From: Oxytricha trifallax
Taxonomy: Eukaryota; Ciliophora; Spirotrichea; Sporadotrichida; Oxytrichidae
Length of the DNA: 64,000 nt
Direction: 5' to 3'
Assembly: GCA_000711775.1 (NCBI GenBank)
Contig: ARYC01000248.1
Coordinates: 62,001-126,000 of the forward strand
Part shown: piece by piece, positions 37,401 to 48,642 of the stretch
Position numbering within the stretch: position 1 is the stretch's first letter
How the letters are laid out: every line of letters starts with the position of its first letter
Program-made: the position numbers and the translations under genes
The notes under the pieces: model-generated
Told to the model about the DNA's origin: nothing
Databases searched by the model: none
The model's input: only the letters and a program-made list of their open reading frames with translations

Positions 37401-40210
37401 TTTAAAAAAATTGTTTTTGTAGATTTTTGTAATATAAATTAAAAAGTTTATATTTTTTTACCATAAATAAAGAAAATTCATTAGGGTCTTTAAGGCATTA
37501 GAAAAGTGAAGATTCAAGTTGGATTTCAACATAATATGATTAAGAATACAATAAAATCCAAAATATTTAGGTTAAAAATGGTTTTAATTTCTAGATGATT
37601 CATAAAATATGTTATTTTTTTTTCAATTTTATATTTACTTAGTTACTAATGAATAAAAATAATTTTAAAAAAATATATTGCTCTTTGTCAAGAGATTATT
37701 TAAAAATTTGTTGAATTAAATTAAATTAAATTAAATTTAAAGTAATTAATTTAATTGGTTGTAGTTAACTTGTAAAAACATTTACATTATATTGGTACTT
37801 GTTTGATGAAGAATTCATATTAGCTGGACTTTAAAATTAGTGATGCTTATTTATTGAATATCTATAGCTTGATATATAAACGATTATAATTTTTTTAAAT
37901 GATTGTTTAAAATATTTGATTCAAAAATTAAGATGATTATCTAATTATGTAATATATCCATAATCAATTAAACTTTAGAAGTTGCAACAATTGAAAATTA
38001 CTTTATATTATTTTTTGAGAAATTAAATTTAGATGCATTAAAAGAGTAAATGTTTTAATCCATTACTTAAAATGTTTAAAGAGCTTTTCAGTTTTTAATA
38101 TTCCTCCTTAAATTGAATAACTCTTTTAGATGGTTGTATTGTAAAATTTAACTAGTTTGGCATCTGCAATGAAAATTAATACTATTTATATTTTCTAATT
38201 AATTTTTTTATTTCAAAAAATTTTAAATTACTCCTCCACTTTCATATGCTGTGGAGTTTTTAAATTATAATTAAATTTTTTAAGTTTTATATTAAACATG
38301 AATCTAGATTTATCTGAGCATCTGTGCTTGCTGAATAAATTACACCTCCTTGGTTTGCAGAGTTATTAGATAACAATATTAATTGATAATAAAATATAGA
38401 AAATTTATAATTTAAAACAATCTTAATGATTCACCGTTTAATGTAAGATTTTGATTGATGTCTAAGATACTTGACTTTACGAGATAAAATACTCCGCCTT
38501 AATATTTTGCTTCATTTAAAATCTAAAAATTTATTTACTAGAAGTTATTTAATTGAATGTTATTTAAATATATTAATAATTATATTGGTTAATTTACTTC
38601 TGTAATCAAAATTTTTTATTAATACTCAATAATGAAATATGGAAGTAAATTAAATTATATATCTTTTCATTTTATTCAAATTAATATTTATTATAAGAAC
38701 TTATTAAATTTATTAACTTAGAATTTATATCAATTTTCTCAATTAAAAGATACAAAAGAATAGAATATAGTTATAGGGAAAGGTTTTTGGGGTTTCAATT
38801 GTTATAATTGTATATAAAATAATTAATAAAAATGTATATGACAAGTTTATATAAAAAATCTTTTAAATTATAGTGATTGTCACGTTTTTCAATTTATTAT
38901 TAATGTTATTAAGAAGGTAAAACACTGTACCATAACTTCCGTAATTTAAATTAAATTAAAATACTTTAAAACTTAATATATTTTCATTATATGTGCAATC
39001 TTCAATATCATATTAATAAATCAATGCCAATAATAAATTTATTAATAAAATATTCGATATTATTAAAGTAGTAAATTGCTCCTTATTCTGCATAATTATG
39101 AACATAAACTGAATTTTTATCTGAAAACTTTGTATTTGTTAATGTAAAAGCACCAGACTTCATATTTTATTAGCAATTTGAAATTTAATTATTTGAAGAT
39201 GTCACTTATCTTGCTGAGTCTATTAAAAAAACTCCTTAGATAGTCGCAAAAACTTATTAGATATATATAATAAAATTAAGCAGGTTACAAAGATAAATTT
39301 GTAACATTTGATTGATATGTTTCTTGACATTGAATTTAATATTAAATTAAAAATATTTTGAATTTAGGAGTATTGTAGATTCAAGTCGAAACTATTTGAG
39401 ATACTATAGAGAAAAGTTCCGCTTACATTAGCTGATATATTTTTGAAAATGTTCTTGCCATTTAAAAACTTAATTATAAATTATTTAAGTAATTGTTAAC
39501 TTAATAATTTACAATACTAATTCAAATAAATGTATCATTCTCTTAACCTATATTCAATGAACCATTCATTTGATCTAAATAAAACATTGACCCATATTAA
39601 GCTGTTAATTATTAAAATTTTTGCAAAAAAATAAAATAGTTAAATTTATTTTATTTAAAATAATATATAGATAAGAAATGAAAAGGTAATTCATAAATTA
39701 GGAATTTCTATAGATTAATATTAATTTCTGCGAATATCTCATTGATTTTTTAATTAATGAGAATTTTAAAAATATATTTGCAGCAAAATAATTGATTTAT
39801 AATTTACTAAAGACCAAATTTAATAGAAATTTATTTATCAATCTTTATGTTACTTTAAAGAATAAAATTTAAGGAATTGTGAACTCTTTTTTTTAAAAAA
39901 AGTTTTTTTTTCTCAAAATATCCTTATGATATTTATTTTTATTTATAATTCTATTAAACATATAGTATTTCAATAATTCGATAGGCTTAAAAAAGAATTC
40001 TACAATTAAATAATTTAATTTGTTTATTATTTCAGTAGAGATTATTATTTAAATTAATTATTAATTATTAGCTGTTAAATTTTCGAAATAATTGTTTGTT
40101 AGATTTATCTCTCTTGTAAATGCATTTGTTACATAAAATCCTGCTCCACTTTCTTTAGCTTAAATGTTTGTAAAATTGGAGTTTAATACTAAAATTTTGC
40201 TATATTTTCA
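34430..40210 (-). CDS. Extracellular beta-helix region of the surface protein
   Basis: Many minus-strand islands carry GG-turn beta-helix repeats. Examples are FLTSGGVLVIEDLQFTG (34520), an open run at 35090-35570 with STSLIGGGIYLTNIQQITIN and TVGSGGAIFYTCDEVIIKI, NCKSLLINSSFFSN (35700) and GKSDVIIQNSLFKNNQAYTL (36300). Further examples are KSLTILNNTFYDNYAQEDGD (36220) and NSIFEENSSGGETSTID (36890). TAA/TAG are glutamine. The NNTF/NSLF steps with GGAI turns define a long right-handed beta-helix, presumably for surface adhesion or recognition. Weaker islands continue to 40.2 kb. AT-rich gaps of 100-400 bases separate islands. A worn half MITE lies at 37.76-37.88 kb. The gene reads on into the cysteine-rich stem at 33.9 kb. 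The LINE region adjoins its 5' side, so the protein start is not seen. Confidence 0.7.
37759..37880. mobile_element. Worn half copy of a family A MITE
   Basis: The run GATGAAGAATTCATATTAGC, then TGGACTTTAAAATTAGTGAT, resembles the family block GATAGAGAATTCAAAATTAG followed by CTGGACTTTATTATTGGCGG. A TTGTAG at 37759 could be the left end. The opposite arm is not recognisable, so this is an old or truncated copy inside the beta-helix gene. Confidence 0.45.
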
Positions 40211-40469
40211 AAATTTATTTATCTTTTCAATACTATGAAATTAAATTAAATAATATATGATTCACCAAAAGGATTTGCATAATTGGTCGTATGTAATAAA
40301 CAATAAATATAATAATATTAATAAAAATATGTATTAAGGATCCGTTTACTGCATTTAAATATATGATATAGAATATAATTCAAAATTAGAATATCAAATA
40401 AAATTATGGGATAATGAAATAAATAAAGTTTTTAGTTATATTTTATATAGTATTTAAATTATAAAATTA

Positions 40470-43400
40470 AAATAATAATTAAATAAAAGTTATTAAGGCA
40501 GTAAAGAAAGCGTGGGAAAAAATGGAGAAGGAGAAACAGCCAACCAGTGGCAAGAGGAAACTGGAAGTCTATATGAAAGATAAAAGCCAAGAAGCGAAAG
40601 TCTTTCCTCATCAGCAAACACTGGACTAATACTTTGAATATTCAAACTCAAATTCGAATTCGCAAAACTCAATGTACCAAAACCTGAATGTTTAGTTGAA
40701 TCATAATCACTACAAAAACATAAAAAAATTTTCGGTAAAGATTGACAATAGCCGACAGCTCAAATTTTACCAACCAGTGAGAGAGGCTGAAGGATGGATG
40801 AGAAGGAACGAGAGAATTGCGGAGAAATGGAGATCTAAAAAAAAGAGGACATCATTAGCAAGAAGAGATAGATTAACACGAAGACATTGGAATTCAAAAT
40901 TTGCCTGCAAAATGTCAGAGGTCTGAACTCAAAACTTAAACATGATCAACTTCTCAGAGAAAAAGAGAACAAAACCCCAATTATAGGCCAGGTGGAAACT
41001 AGGTTATAAAGATTAATCGGTCTCAACAACAAGAATATATCACAGAACTAACTGCCGAGAAATTGAAGAGTATTAGTGATGAATAACGGCAAATTCGAAA
41101 TGAAAACGATAAAACTCTTGAAACAATACGTAACTTGGACTATACTAAATGTGGGAGGCTTTCCTCTGCACATTATTACAGCTTATATACCCCAATACTG
41201 GAACGACGAGATTAAAGAGCTCCAAAACAGACTCCTTTGCACGATAAAATCACTAAAACAAAAGTGCAAAAAACAAAAGATAATAGTCATTGGAGATTTC
41301 AACTACCACATTAAAGAACTGGGAAAAAGACTGAACAAAGAAGGATTGAAAGAATCCATTCCCCAAGGAGTGGAAACTCATGTTAAAGGCAACTAATTGG
41401 ATAAGATTTTCTCAAACGTGGAGACAATTGGATGTGAAACAAATTAAATGAAACTAACTGACCACAAACTCAACTAAGTAAGACTCAAAATATAATTTCA
41501 GGAAAGTGATTTCAAACTAACAGACAAACAAAGAACAATTAGGATATCAGATGTAAGGAAGCAATGCTGTAAGACTTTTATAGAAGAAGGAAGGGAAATG
41601 ACAGCAGGTGACTTAGAAAACCCAATCAAAAAATGTTCTGAAGATAAAATAGGGAGATAAACCAAGGGGAGAAACTGGTATCAACAACCACCGGAATGGG
41701 CGATCAAGAACAACAATAACACAAAGTTAAGAGATGCATTCCAGGAAACAAAGGTACAATGGAGGGAAGCAATTAGAGACTTAGAGCATTGCCTAGACAA
41801 GAACGATGTAAAAGGGTTCTTTTACATGGTAAAAAGACTTACAAAAACTTAAAAACAATGTTAACCAATAAAAGGATTAACGATTAAAGATGAGAGAGTA
41901 GAGATAGGGAACAAACGAAAAAACAAATACTAGAATTCTATGGGCAAATGTTTAAAGATTAAAGAGGAATTGGACGATAAGAACCAAAAAAACAGATGTG
42001 ATAATGAACGAGGACTTAGAAGAAGAAAGCTTCTGTAATGTGGAGGATGTAAAAAGAAGTATTGGAAAGTGTAACTTCAACAAGGCCATTGGCTCAGATG
42101 GCTTTGACGGGAAAATGTTACTAAAATCAGAGAGAATGAAGTAGACAGTAAGCGAGAAAATATCAAACTGGCTAAATAATAAACAGATCCCAGAATATAT
42201 TAAGTAGGGGAGGTTAATACTACCGAGCAAAGACCAGAATAATCTATATTCAGAAGTCAGCAATACAAGACCAATAGTAATAAACTCCCACCTAAGTAAA
42301 TAGTGGAAAAGGTGATAATTAACAAAGTCACCGAATCTATGAGTGAACTACTGACAACAGGAAACTACCAAAATGGATTCAAAGAAAATAAGAGCACCCA
42401 CATAAATCTTATAAGAATGTTAGAACACATAAAATCATCGAGAAGAAAAAGCAAACAAAGGGAAGCCTACTTACTAGACGATCTATAAAAAAGCATACGA
42501 CTCTGTCTGGAAAGACAAGCTAATTTCAATCCTTTATAATAGAATAACCATCTCAAAAGAGAAAGAGATAGCTAGTCTGATAGAGTTGTTATACACTCGA
42601 AATAAGATTAAGTTTGAGGAAGAAGATGTAATAACAGAATAAGGATTAGCTCAAGGAAGCCGACTTTCACCGATGCTGTTCAACATTTACCTATAAGATG
42701 CATTACATTCACAGAAAGAGCTAATATCATTAGTCAAATAGGGAAAGCTAATAGCGTTTGCAGACGACATTCTTATAAATATAAAAGACCATTAATAATT
42801 CAGAAGAGTTATCAACAGCTTCAAATAAATTGAAAAAACCTACAACTTAAAGCTAAACACAAAAAAAAACAGTATTTTTGAGTGATGCAAAGATCTTAGA
42901 TAGAGAATTTGAAATAGAGGGAATTAAGAAAGTAGAAGAAACTAAATACTTAGGACTCAACATTTGCCTTAATACTCACAATTTACTAAAAAATACATGG
43001 AATGAAATAAAAAGAAAAACAGAATTTTATCAAAGACTTACGAGCTCAAACAATCGAAAAGTATGTGACACCATAATGATGGCATAGATAAGATTGCTAA
43101 TTATTTATAAATACACCCCCAATGGTGGCAGCCTAGTTTGTAAAAATAGAGGAAATAGAAAAAATGGAACTATAATTTTAAAAAAATTGCTTTTAGAATG
43201 GCTAGGGACATTCCAAATAAAATACTGAGGAATGTAACTCAACTAAAAGAAACCAACACCAGTGAAATCATAAGGGATTTAGTTCTGAATAACATGAAAA
43301 AGATCATTATGATCATTGATTAGTTCTTGAGACCTAAAGTAGTGAAAGAAGAAATAGCTAAATAAGGAAAAACTTTAGAAAAAAGAAGAAGATCTTCCTG

Positions 43401-43800
43401 ACTAAAAACGTAATGGATACTATGATGGCAATAAGTTAGGGAAAGACGATAATAAACTATGGGATGAGCCACTATTGCAATGTTCACTAAATATTAGTAG
43501 ACTCAAACCACATGAAGAACTGTAACTTAATTAACACAGCAGGAGACCCAACGAGGTTCTCGAAATTAATCAGAGAGATTCGATTAATTGACTTAAGTAA
43601 CCACCAATAAATAGAAATCATAAATAAACATTATTTGATTGGACCAAAGAATAAGAAAATTAGAGTAAAGTTAGTACTATCAACCAATAAAGAAACTATT
43701 CAGAGTGGCCTATGTCAAAAAAGAGACTAAAAATTCGATGAAAGGAAACTTGAACAAATCAAACAAAAATAAATATCTAAATTGAGATAATTTAAGAAGT
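40470..43800 (+). mobile_element. LINE-like retrotransposon with endonuclease and reverse transcriptase (L1)
   Basis: The element begins near an AAT-rich leader followed by AAAGTTATTAAGGCAGTAAA and carries one long, frame-broken coding region. The GC content is well above the flanks, and both borders are sharp. Its 3' end runs straight into the leader of the next element at about 43850 without the CTA-repeat tail seen in the other two elements. It sits at the upstream edge of the minus-strand surface-protein gene. Confidence 0.8.
40522..43785 (+). pseudogene. LINE polyprotein: APE-like endonuclease plus reverse transcriptase, frame-broken
   Basis: The frame opens with ATG 40522 and a basic, glutamine- and serine-rich leader. 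The endonuclease follows at about 40890-41480, with ICLQNVRGLNSKL, IIGQVETRL, VIGDFNYHIKEL, NQLDKIF and LTDHKL. The reverse transcriptase follows at 42050-43000. It has the RPIVINSHLSK block, motif A DLQKAYDSVW, motif B GLAQGSRLSPMLFNIYL, motif C AFADDIL and the later TKYLGLN. TAA/TAG as glutamine are needed, as in NQLDKIF. At least four frameshifts (near 40890, 41060, 42300 and in an A-run at 42487) disable it, although the catalytic aspartates of motifs A and C remain. It would copy its RNA by target-primed reverse transcription in the nucleus. The third copy at 46.7 kb confirms the alignment of broken parts. Confidence 0.85.
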
Positions 43801-43878
43801 ATAAATAGTAAGAGAATCAGAAGAATAATAATTAAAATAATAATTAATTAAAAGTTATTAAGGCAGTAAAGAAGGAAG

Positions 43879-44367
43879 ATGAACAATTCACAATTCAGTA
43901 AAAACTACAAAGAGGAGGAGAGTAAAGAACTAGGAAGAAGATCAAGAAGATAAGACTAATATGGCAAGAAAAGGGAGTTCTGGGAAAAGGTTCAAGAGGT
44001 TAGATTCAATCACAGGGACAGAACGAAAGACCAAGAGGCAATGGGATTAGCAAATAACTAAAGCACAAGAGTCCCACTCAACTAACAAATGGGTTTCAAG
44101 AGCAGAATAAAAATCGGAAAATCCAACCCAAGTAAAAGAACTCACGAATCCAAGGCCTAAAGAGACCAGTTTGACAAACACGAGGATGGATCTGCATGCA
44201 TCCAAGGAGATTCAATGGAATTCAAGAAGCTGATAGACCTAACAGAAGTCTAGTGCAAAGGGTTTGACAAAATCATCTATGCGAAAAAAGGATGGAAAAC
44301 AGTAGTGACAAGAATGACAACGGTAGTTTGCTGCCCAAGTACAAGAACTAAACTAGAGAAGATATGA
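43879..44367 (+). CDS. N-terminal reading frame of element L2, 162 residues
   Basis: The frame opens at ATG 43879, MNNSQFSKNYKEEESKELGR, is charged and glutamine-rich, and ends with TVVCCPSTRTKLEKI at TGA 44365-44367. A middle block reads MEFKKLIDLTEVQCKGFDKI and YAKKGWKTVVTRMTT. A competing frame is open on the same strand and reads through from the leader (LKVIKAVKKEDEQ), so the true start is not certain. The next frames are shifted, so the original protein probably continued into the protease-like part. It could be a gag-like or nucleic-acid-binding region. No family was recognised. Confidence 0.5.
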
Positions 44368-44429
44368 CGACAGGAAGAGAGCAAGGAGAAGAGGAGAGAG
44401 AGAATATGACTTATGATCAGAACTACAAC

Positions 44430-44992
44430 ACAAGCATTCCAAGGAAATAAACTAGGAGTGGAAACACTTTGACTTAATTCCGGGAAATCGAATCACAGAT
44501 GAGACAATAAAAATGACTTCAAACTTAATCGAAGAAGTTTAATTCAATCAAAGAAGCTACGACTTCATAATTCTTCCACCAATTGTCATGAATGACAACG
44601 GAATTGAAAGCTTGGAAAGAGTCATTGGAACGACAAACTACAAAGTGGAGAACGGAAGATTTTGGAGATCATTGGAGGACATTTCAGGAATGATACTACC
44701 AGTCTGCTGCCAAGGGAATATAAAAAACTGCTAAAACTGGACAGTTTGGAGAATAATGAGAGACTCAAAGACCCTAGAAGTGTATGACTCCAGGATGTCA
44801 ATAGGCAGCTTAGCGGTGATTCAAAAGAGCATCAGACAACTAAATGATTTGATGGAGGGCACCCTTGGCAAGAGATTCTGGGTGAAGAAAATTGAGAGCA
44901 AAACAGGACTTCACCAAGTAAGAGATCCAGAGGACTGCGGAATCTTGGCCATTTTGACAATCAACCATCTAGCCCTAGACCTCCAAGGATAA
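44430..44992 (+). pseudogene. Ulp1/C48-like cysteine protease domain of element L2
   Basis: From about 44430 the frame reads DLIPGNRITDETIKMTSNLI, FIILPPIVMND and GMILPVCCQG. It goes on to NWTVWRIMRDSKTLEVYDSR and VRDPEDCGILAILTINHLAL before TGA 44990-44992. The order (ITDETI helix, ILP strand, xWxxWxI with YDS, then DPEDCGI) is that of Ulp1-type C48 peptidases, which cleave ubiquitin-like proteins. The cysteine of DCG and the aspartate of YDS are present. Where the family has histidine before tryptophan (HW), this copy has asparagine (NW), so it may be inactive. Frames upstream and downstream are shifted. C48 domains in some transposable elements are known, but I cannot say this combination has been described. 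Confidence 0.6.
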
Positions 44993-45008
44993 CTCATATT
45001 CCAAATTT

Positions 45009-45488
45009 TTGCTAAAGATTGGACATGTAGAGATACTACTTCATGTTCAACTTAGAAGTTGGTTCTTTAAGGATGGAGATAGGAAAGTCAGGGATCATGA
45101 TCTAGGAGGCGTAATAGAAAGAGATATGGAAAGGAAGAACGAACTAATATGGCAACATGCAGATGAAGACCTAGAAAATGGTTCAATAACCTTCAACGCA
45201 CAAATCGACCAATGGGATGAAGTAATCATGAGAGAGGACATTAAGGCCTAGATTGAGAATGAAATTGAGGACTGCGAAGGGAAATTCAGTGAATTGGTGG
45301 GAGACGCCCCCGAGATTGAAGGCTATATCTTCAATGGACTAATCTAATCAAACCCAGACAAGCCAGAGAATGATACAGAAGTGATCGACTAAGAGGAAGA
45401 GGAACTACCATTTGTACAAGAAGATGAAACTGGGAAATAGGAGAAGGGACAAGAGCAGGTAAAGGCATAGGTCGAGAATCACGTGTGA
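45009..45488 (+). CDS. Acidic C-terminal reading frame of element L2
   Basis: The frame begins near 45009 with MLKIGHVEILLHVQLRSWFF, overlaps the protease frame by a shift, and ends at TGA 45486-45488. It is strongly acidic (VIDQEEEELPFVQEDE, QEKGQEQVKAQVENHV) and uses TAA/TAG as glutamine. It is probably the C terminus of the same protein rather than a separate gene. Confidence 0.45.
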
Positions 45489-45640
45489 AGAAAGCGGGGA
45501 ACCGCGAAAATTCTGAGTGTCTAAATTGACGATTCGCTTACATTTATATTTTCTGGTAATTATCAAGTATTTAGATTAAATTTAATTACCTCTAAGTTAC
45601 TTACTACTACTATTTAAATTATAATTATTCTTTTTTTTAG

Positions 45641-46734
45641 AAATAAATATAATGCAGATAAATTAGATACTGTTATATTGTCAACTTCAAAATATAAAAT
45701 GCTTATAAAATTAATTCATATTTTTTATCAAAATTTGTGAAAAAATCTAATCTAGAAAGACAACCTTTAAAACAATTAATGTCTCTATAAGTATAAAATT
45801 AATTATATTAATAATAATATCTTTTTTAAGTATTATTTGATAACTTAACTGTTTCCATTATTTCAAAGGAATATACTCCATGATTACTTGAGTTTAAGTT
45901 TTAGTATGTAGAATTTTTATCTTCAAAATATTTTATTTTAATAATTATTTTAATAAATAAAAAAATATTGAGAAGATGAAACGGCCCAATAAGCTTTGTT
46001 TATAGAATTGCAATTTTATATAGTCAAGTTTTATGAATGAATTTTAAAAAATAGAGAAAATAGGAATAAATTTATGAACTAGTGAAATAACTTTTATAGA
46101 CTGAAATTACTTATATATATATATAGTTTTATAAAATAATTAAATTAGTGAGCTCTAATCGCTTTATTACTAAATTAAGTGAATTTGGAAAAAGAAAAAT
46201 TTGATTACATATATTTTATATAAAATATATTTTTAATTTAAACGTATATTAATTAAAAAAATATAAAATGTTTGTTGAATTATTTATACTTATTTATTTT
46301 ATAGATAATTATAGAATTGTACGAGTTTTTTTATTATCTATACATTAAATGAATATTGTTTAATATTTTCAATTCTCATTTTCAAAATTTTATAATAAAT
46401 TTAAATCACCGAAAATCATTATATTTTAGGAATAATATTTTTTTTAATCTTAAAATTTAAAGCATTTAATATTTAATCAAATTTTTAAAAATATTCTTCA
46501 GAGTATGCTTTATTTTACATACAATCTACTGTTATATTGATTAGTGTAATATTGATAATAAATACAATTAAATATTAATTATTAAAAATTTTATAAATCT
46601 TTTCTAAATTTAATATTAATTTTAATCAATATAGGTTTAGGTACTATCATCAAATATATTTTAAATAATTACATTCAAACAAATTATCATTTAATTTAAT
46701 TAAATTTAAAAAAGAGAAATATTTTACGATAAAA
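45641..46734. other. AT-rich spacer between elements L2 and L3
   Basis: No coding island was recognised. A run of alternating T and A lies near 46110. Composition returns to that of the general background. Confidence 0.5.
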
Positions 46735-48600
46735 TAAGACGGTGTTGGAGAACATTATTGAAGAATGATGAGAGGTTTCACTAAATGATCTAGACAAACT
46801 GATATCGAAATGTTATGCGGAAAAAAAAGCAAATCAAGCAAGAGGAAATAATTGGAAATCCAAGAAAGAAACAATATGTAAAAAAATAACCCAATAGCTT
46901 AACAAGACACAGATCTCCTAATAAATCAAAGAGGGAAGGCTGATTCTTTTAAGTAAAGATCAAAAGGGATCCTACCCCGAAGTTAGAAACACAAGACCAA
47001 TAGTGGTCAACTCACATTTAGGGAAAATTGAAGAGAAAGTTATTATCAACAAAATTAATGAAAACAGGAGTGAGTTATTAAAGACAAGAAATTTCGAAAA
47101 TGGCTAATAAGAAAGTATAAACACTCATACTAATCTAATAAGGCTTCTCGAACACATTTAAACATCCAGGAGGAAGAGCAAACAATAATATGCCAACTTA
47201 ATAGATTTACAAAAAGCGTTTAATTCAGTCTGGAAAGACAAACTAATCTCAGTACTTAGAAGAAGAGCAGATCGTTAAAAAGATGATTACATAGTCAAAC
47301 TAATTGAAATGTTATACACAAATAACAAAATTATCTATGAAGAGTAGGAGATAATCATTGTACTAGGGGTAGCACAAGGAAGCAGATTATAAGCTATGAT
47401 TTTCAACATATACCTGCAAGATGCTCTCTGTTCCCAGAAAGGACTAAAATATATAATCGATAAGGCAGACTAATTTCATCTGCAGATGAAATTCTAAAAA
47501 AACATAAAAGACCCTTAATAGTTTGAGAGGGAAGCAGAATGTTTAATTAATAAGAAAAGTCAAATAACTTAAAGCTTGACACGTAGAAGATGGTATTCCT
47601 AAGCGACACGAGAAACCTTGGAAATTATTTTCAGATAGACGGATTCAATTAGGTACAGGAAGAAAAATACTTAGATTAAACATATGTTTGATGTCAAAAC
47701 TTACTGTAAGACACATGGAATTAGATTAATAAAGGAATAATTTTAATAAAAAGTGACGAGCTCTAACAAAAGCACAGTTAGTGACACAATAATGATGGTA
47801 CAGACAATATCATTGTTGATCTATAAATACACTCCACTAGTTACTGCGCGATTCGTCAAGCTAGAAGAGATAGAGAAGATTGAACTACAGCTGAAAAGAA
47901 TCGCTTTCAAAACTCCGAGAGACATACGAAGTAAAATACTGAAGAATGTCACCTAACTAAAAGAAACCATTATCAATGATTAATAAGGGACTTGGTTATG
48001 AAGAACATGAAAAAAGTAACCTTAACATAAAGTAATTCATGAAACCTAAACGAGAGAAAGAAGATATAAAATTAAACGGGTATAAAATTTAAAAAGGAAA
48101 ATAAAATTGCAAACAAATAATGCTATGGATACTATAATAGCAATTAGTAATGGGGAGACTATAATACACTACTGTATGAGACATTATTATAGTGTATACA
48201 AGGTTTTAGTACACAAAAATCATATGAGGAACTGTGAGATATTAAACTCAGTAGGGGATCCCACAAGATTCTCGAAAATAATAACAGAGAATAGACTATT
48301 TGACTTGGAAGGCCACAAATTAATAGAAATCATAACCAATAGAATATGACTTGACAAAAGGATAAGATAATTGGAAATCCACGAGAACTATCAGCCAATA
48401 AAAAAACTATTTAAAGCAACTTATGTTAAAAAAAGGGGGAGTAATTTGATTTGACAAACAAAAACCAATTTTACAAAAAAATGAATATCTAATTTGAGAA
48501 AGAACCAGGGATTCTGTGTAAATATCGCAAATTACCATTTCGTAATTTAATTTACCTTAAGGTATTTTACGACAACTACTACTACTACTAAAATTATTAT
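46735..48600 (+). mobile_element. 5'-truncated LINE copy with degenerate reverse transcriptase (L3)
   Basis: The sequence aligns with the reverse transcriptase half of L1: RPIVVNSHLGKIEEKVIINK, LIDLQKAFNSVWKDKLISVL, GVAQGSRLQAMIFNIYLQDA, later ATYVKK. The endonuclease part is missing. Motif C reads SSADEIL instead of FADDI, so the catalytic pair is lost, and several shifts and a TGA break the frame. The 3' end has TTTAATTTACCTTAAGG and then an (ACT)n run of five units. The 5' truncation with a simple-repeat 3' tail is typical of LINE copies. Confidence 0.8.
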
Positions 48601-48642
48601 TTGTTTTTTTAAAAACAAATTAAGTTATTCTTTAAACTTTTT

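Larger units (their letters stand above)
43815..45640 (+). mobile_element. Second element with LINE-like leader and tail, encoding a Ulp1-like protein (L2)
   Basis: The upstream sequence, AATAATAATTAAAATAATAA and then AAAAGTTATTAAGGCAGTAA, repeats the leader of L1 almost exactly. The downstream tail, TTTAATTACCTCTAAGTTAC and then CTACTACTA, resembles the tail of the third element at 48.55 kb. Between them lies a GC-richer coding region unrelated to reverse transcriptase. This suggests a retrotransposed unit mobilised by, or part of, the neighbouring LINE. The element is head to tail with L1. Confidence 0.6.

Noticed and set aside
41952..42263. 103-codon minus-strand open frame
   Set aside because: It lies antisense to the reverse transcriptase of L1, whose motifs are conserved on the plus strand.
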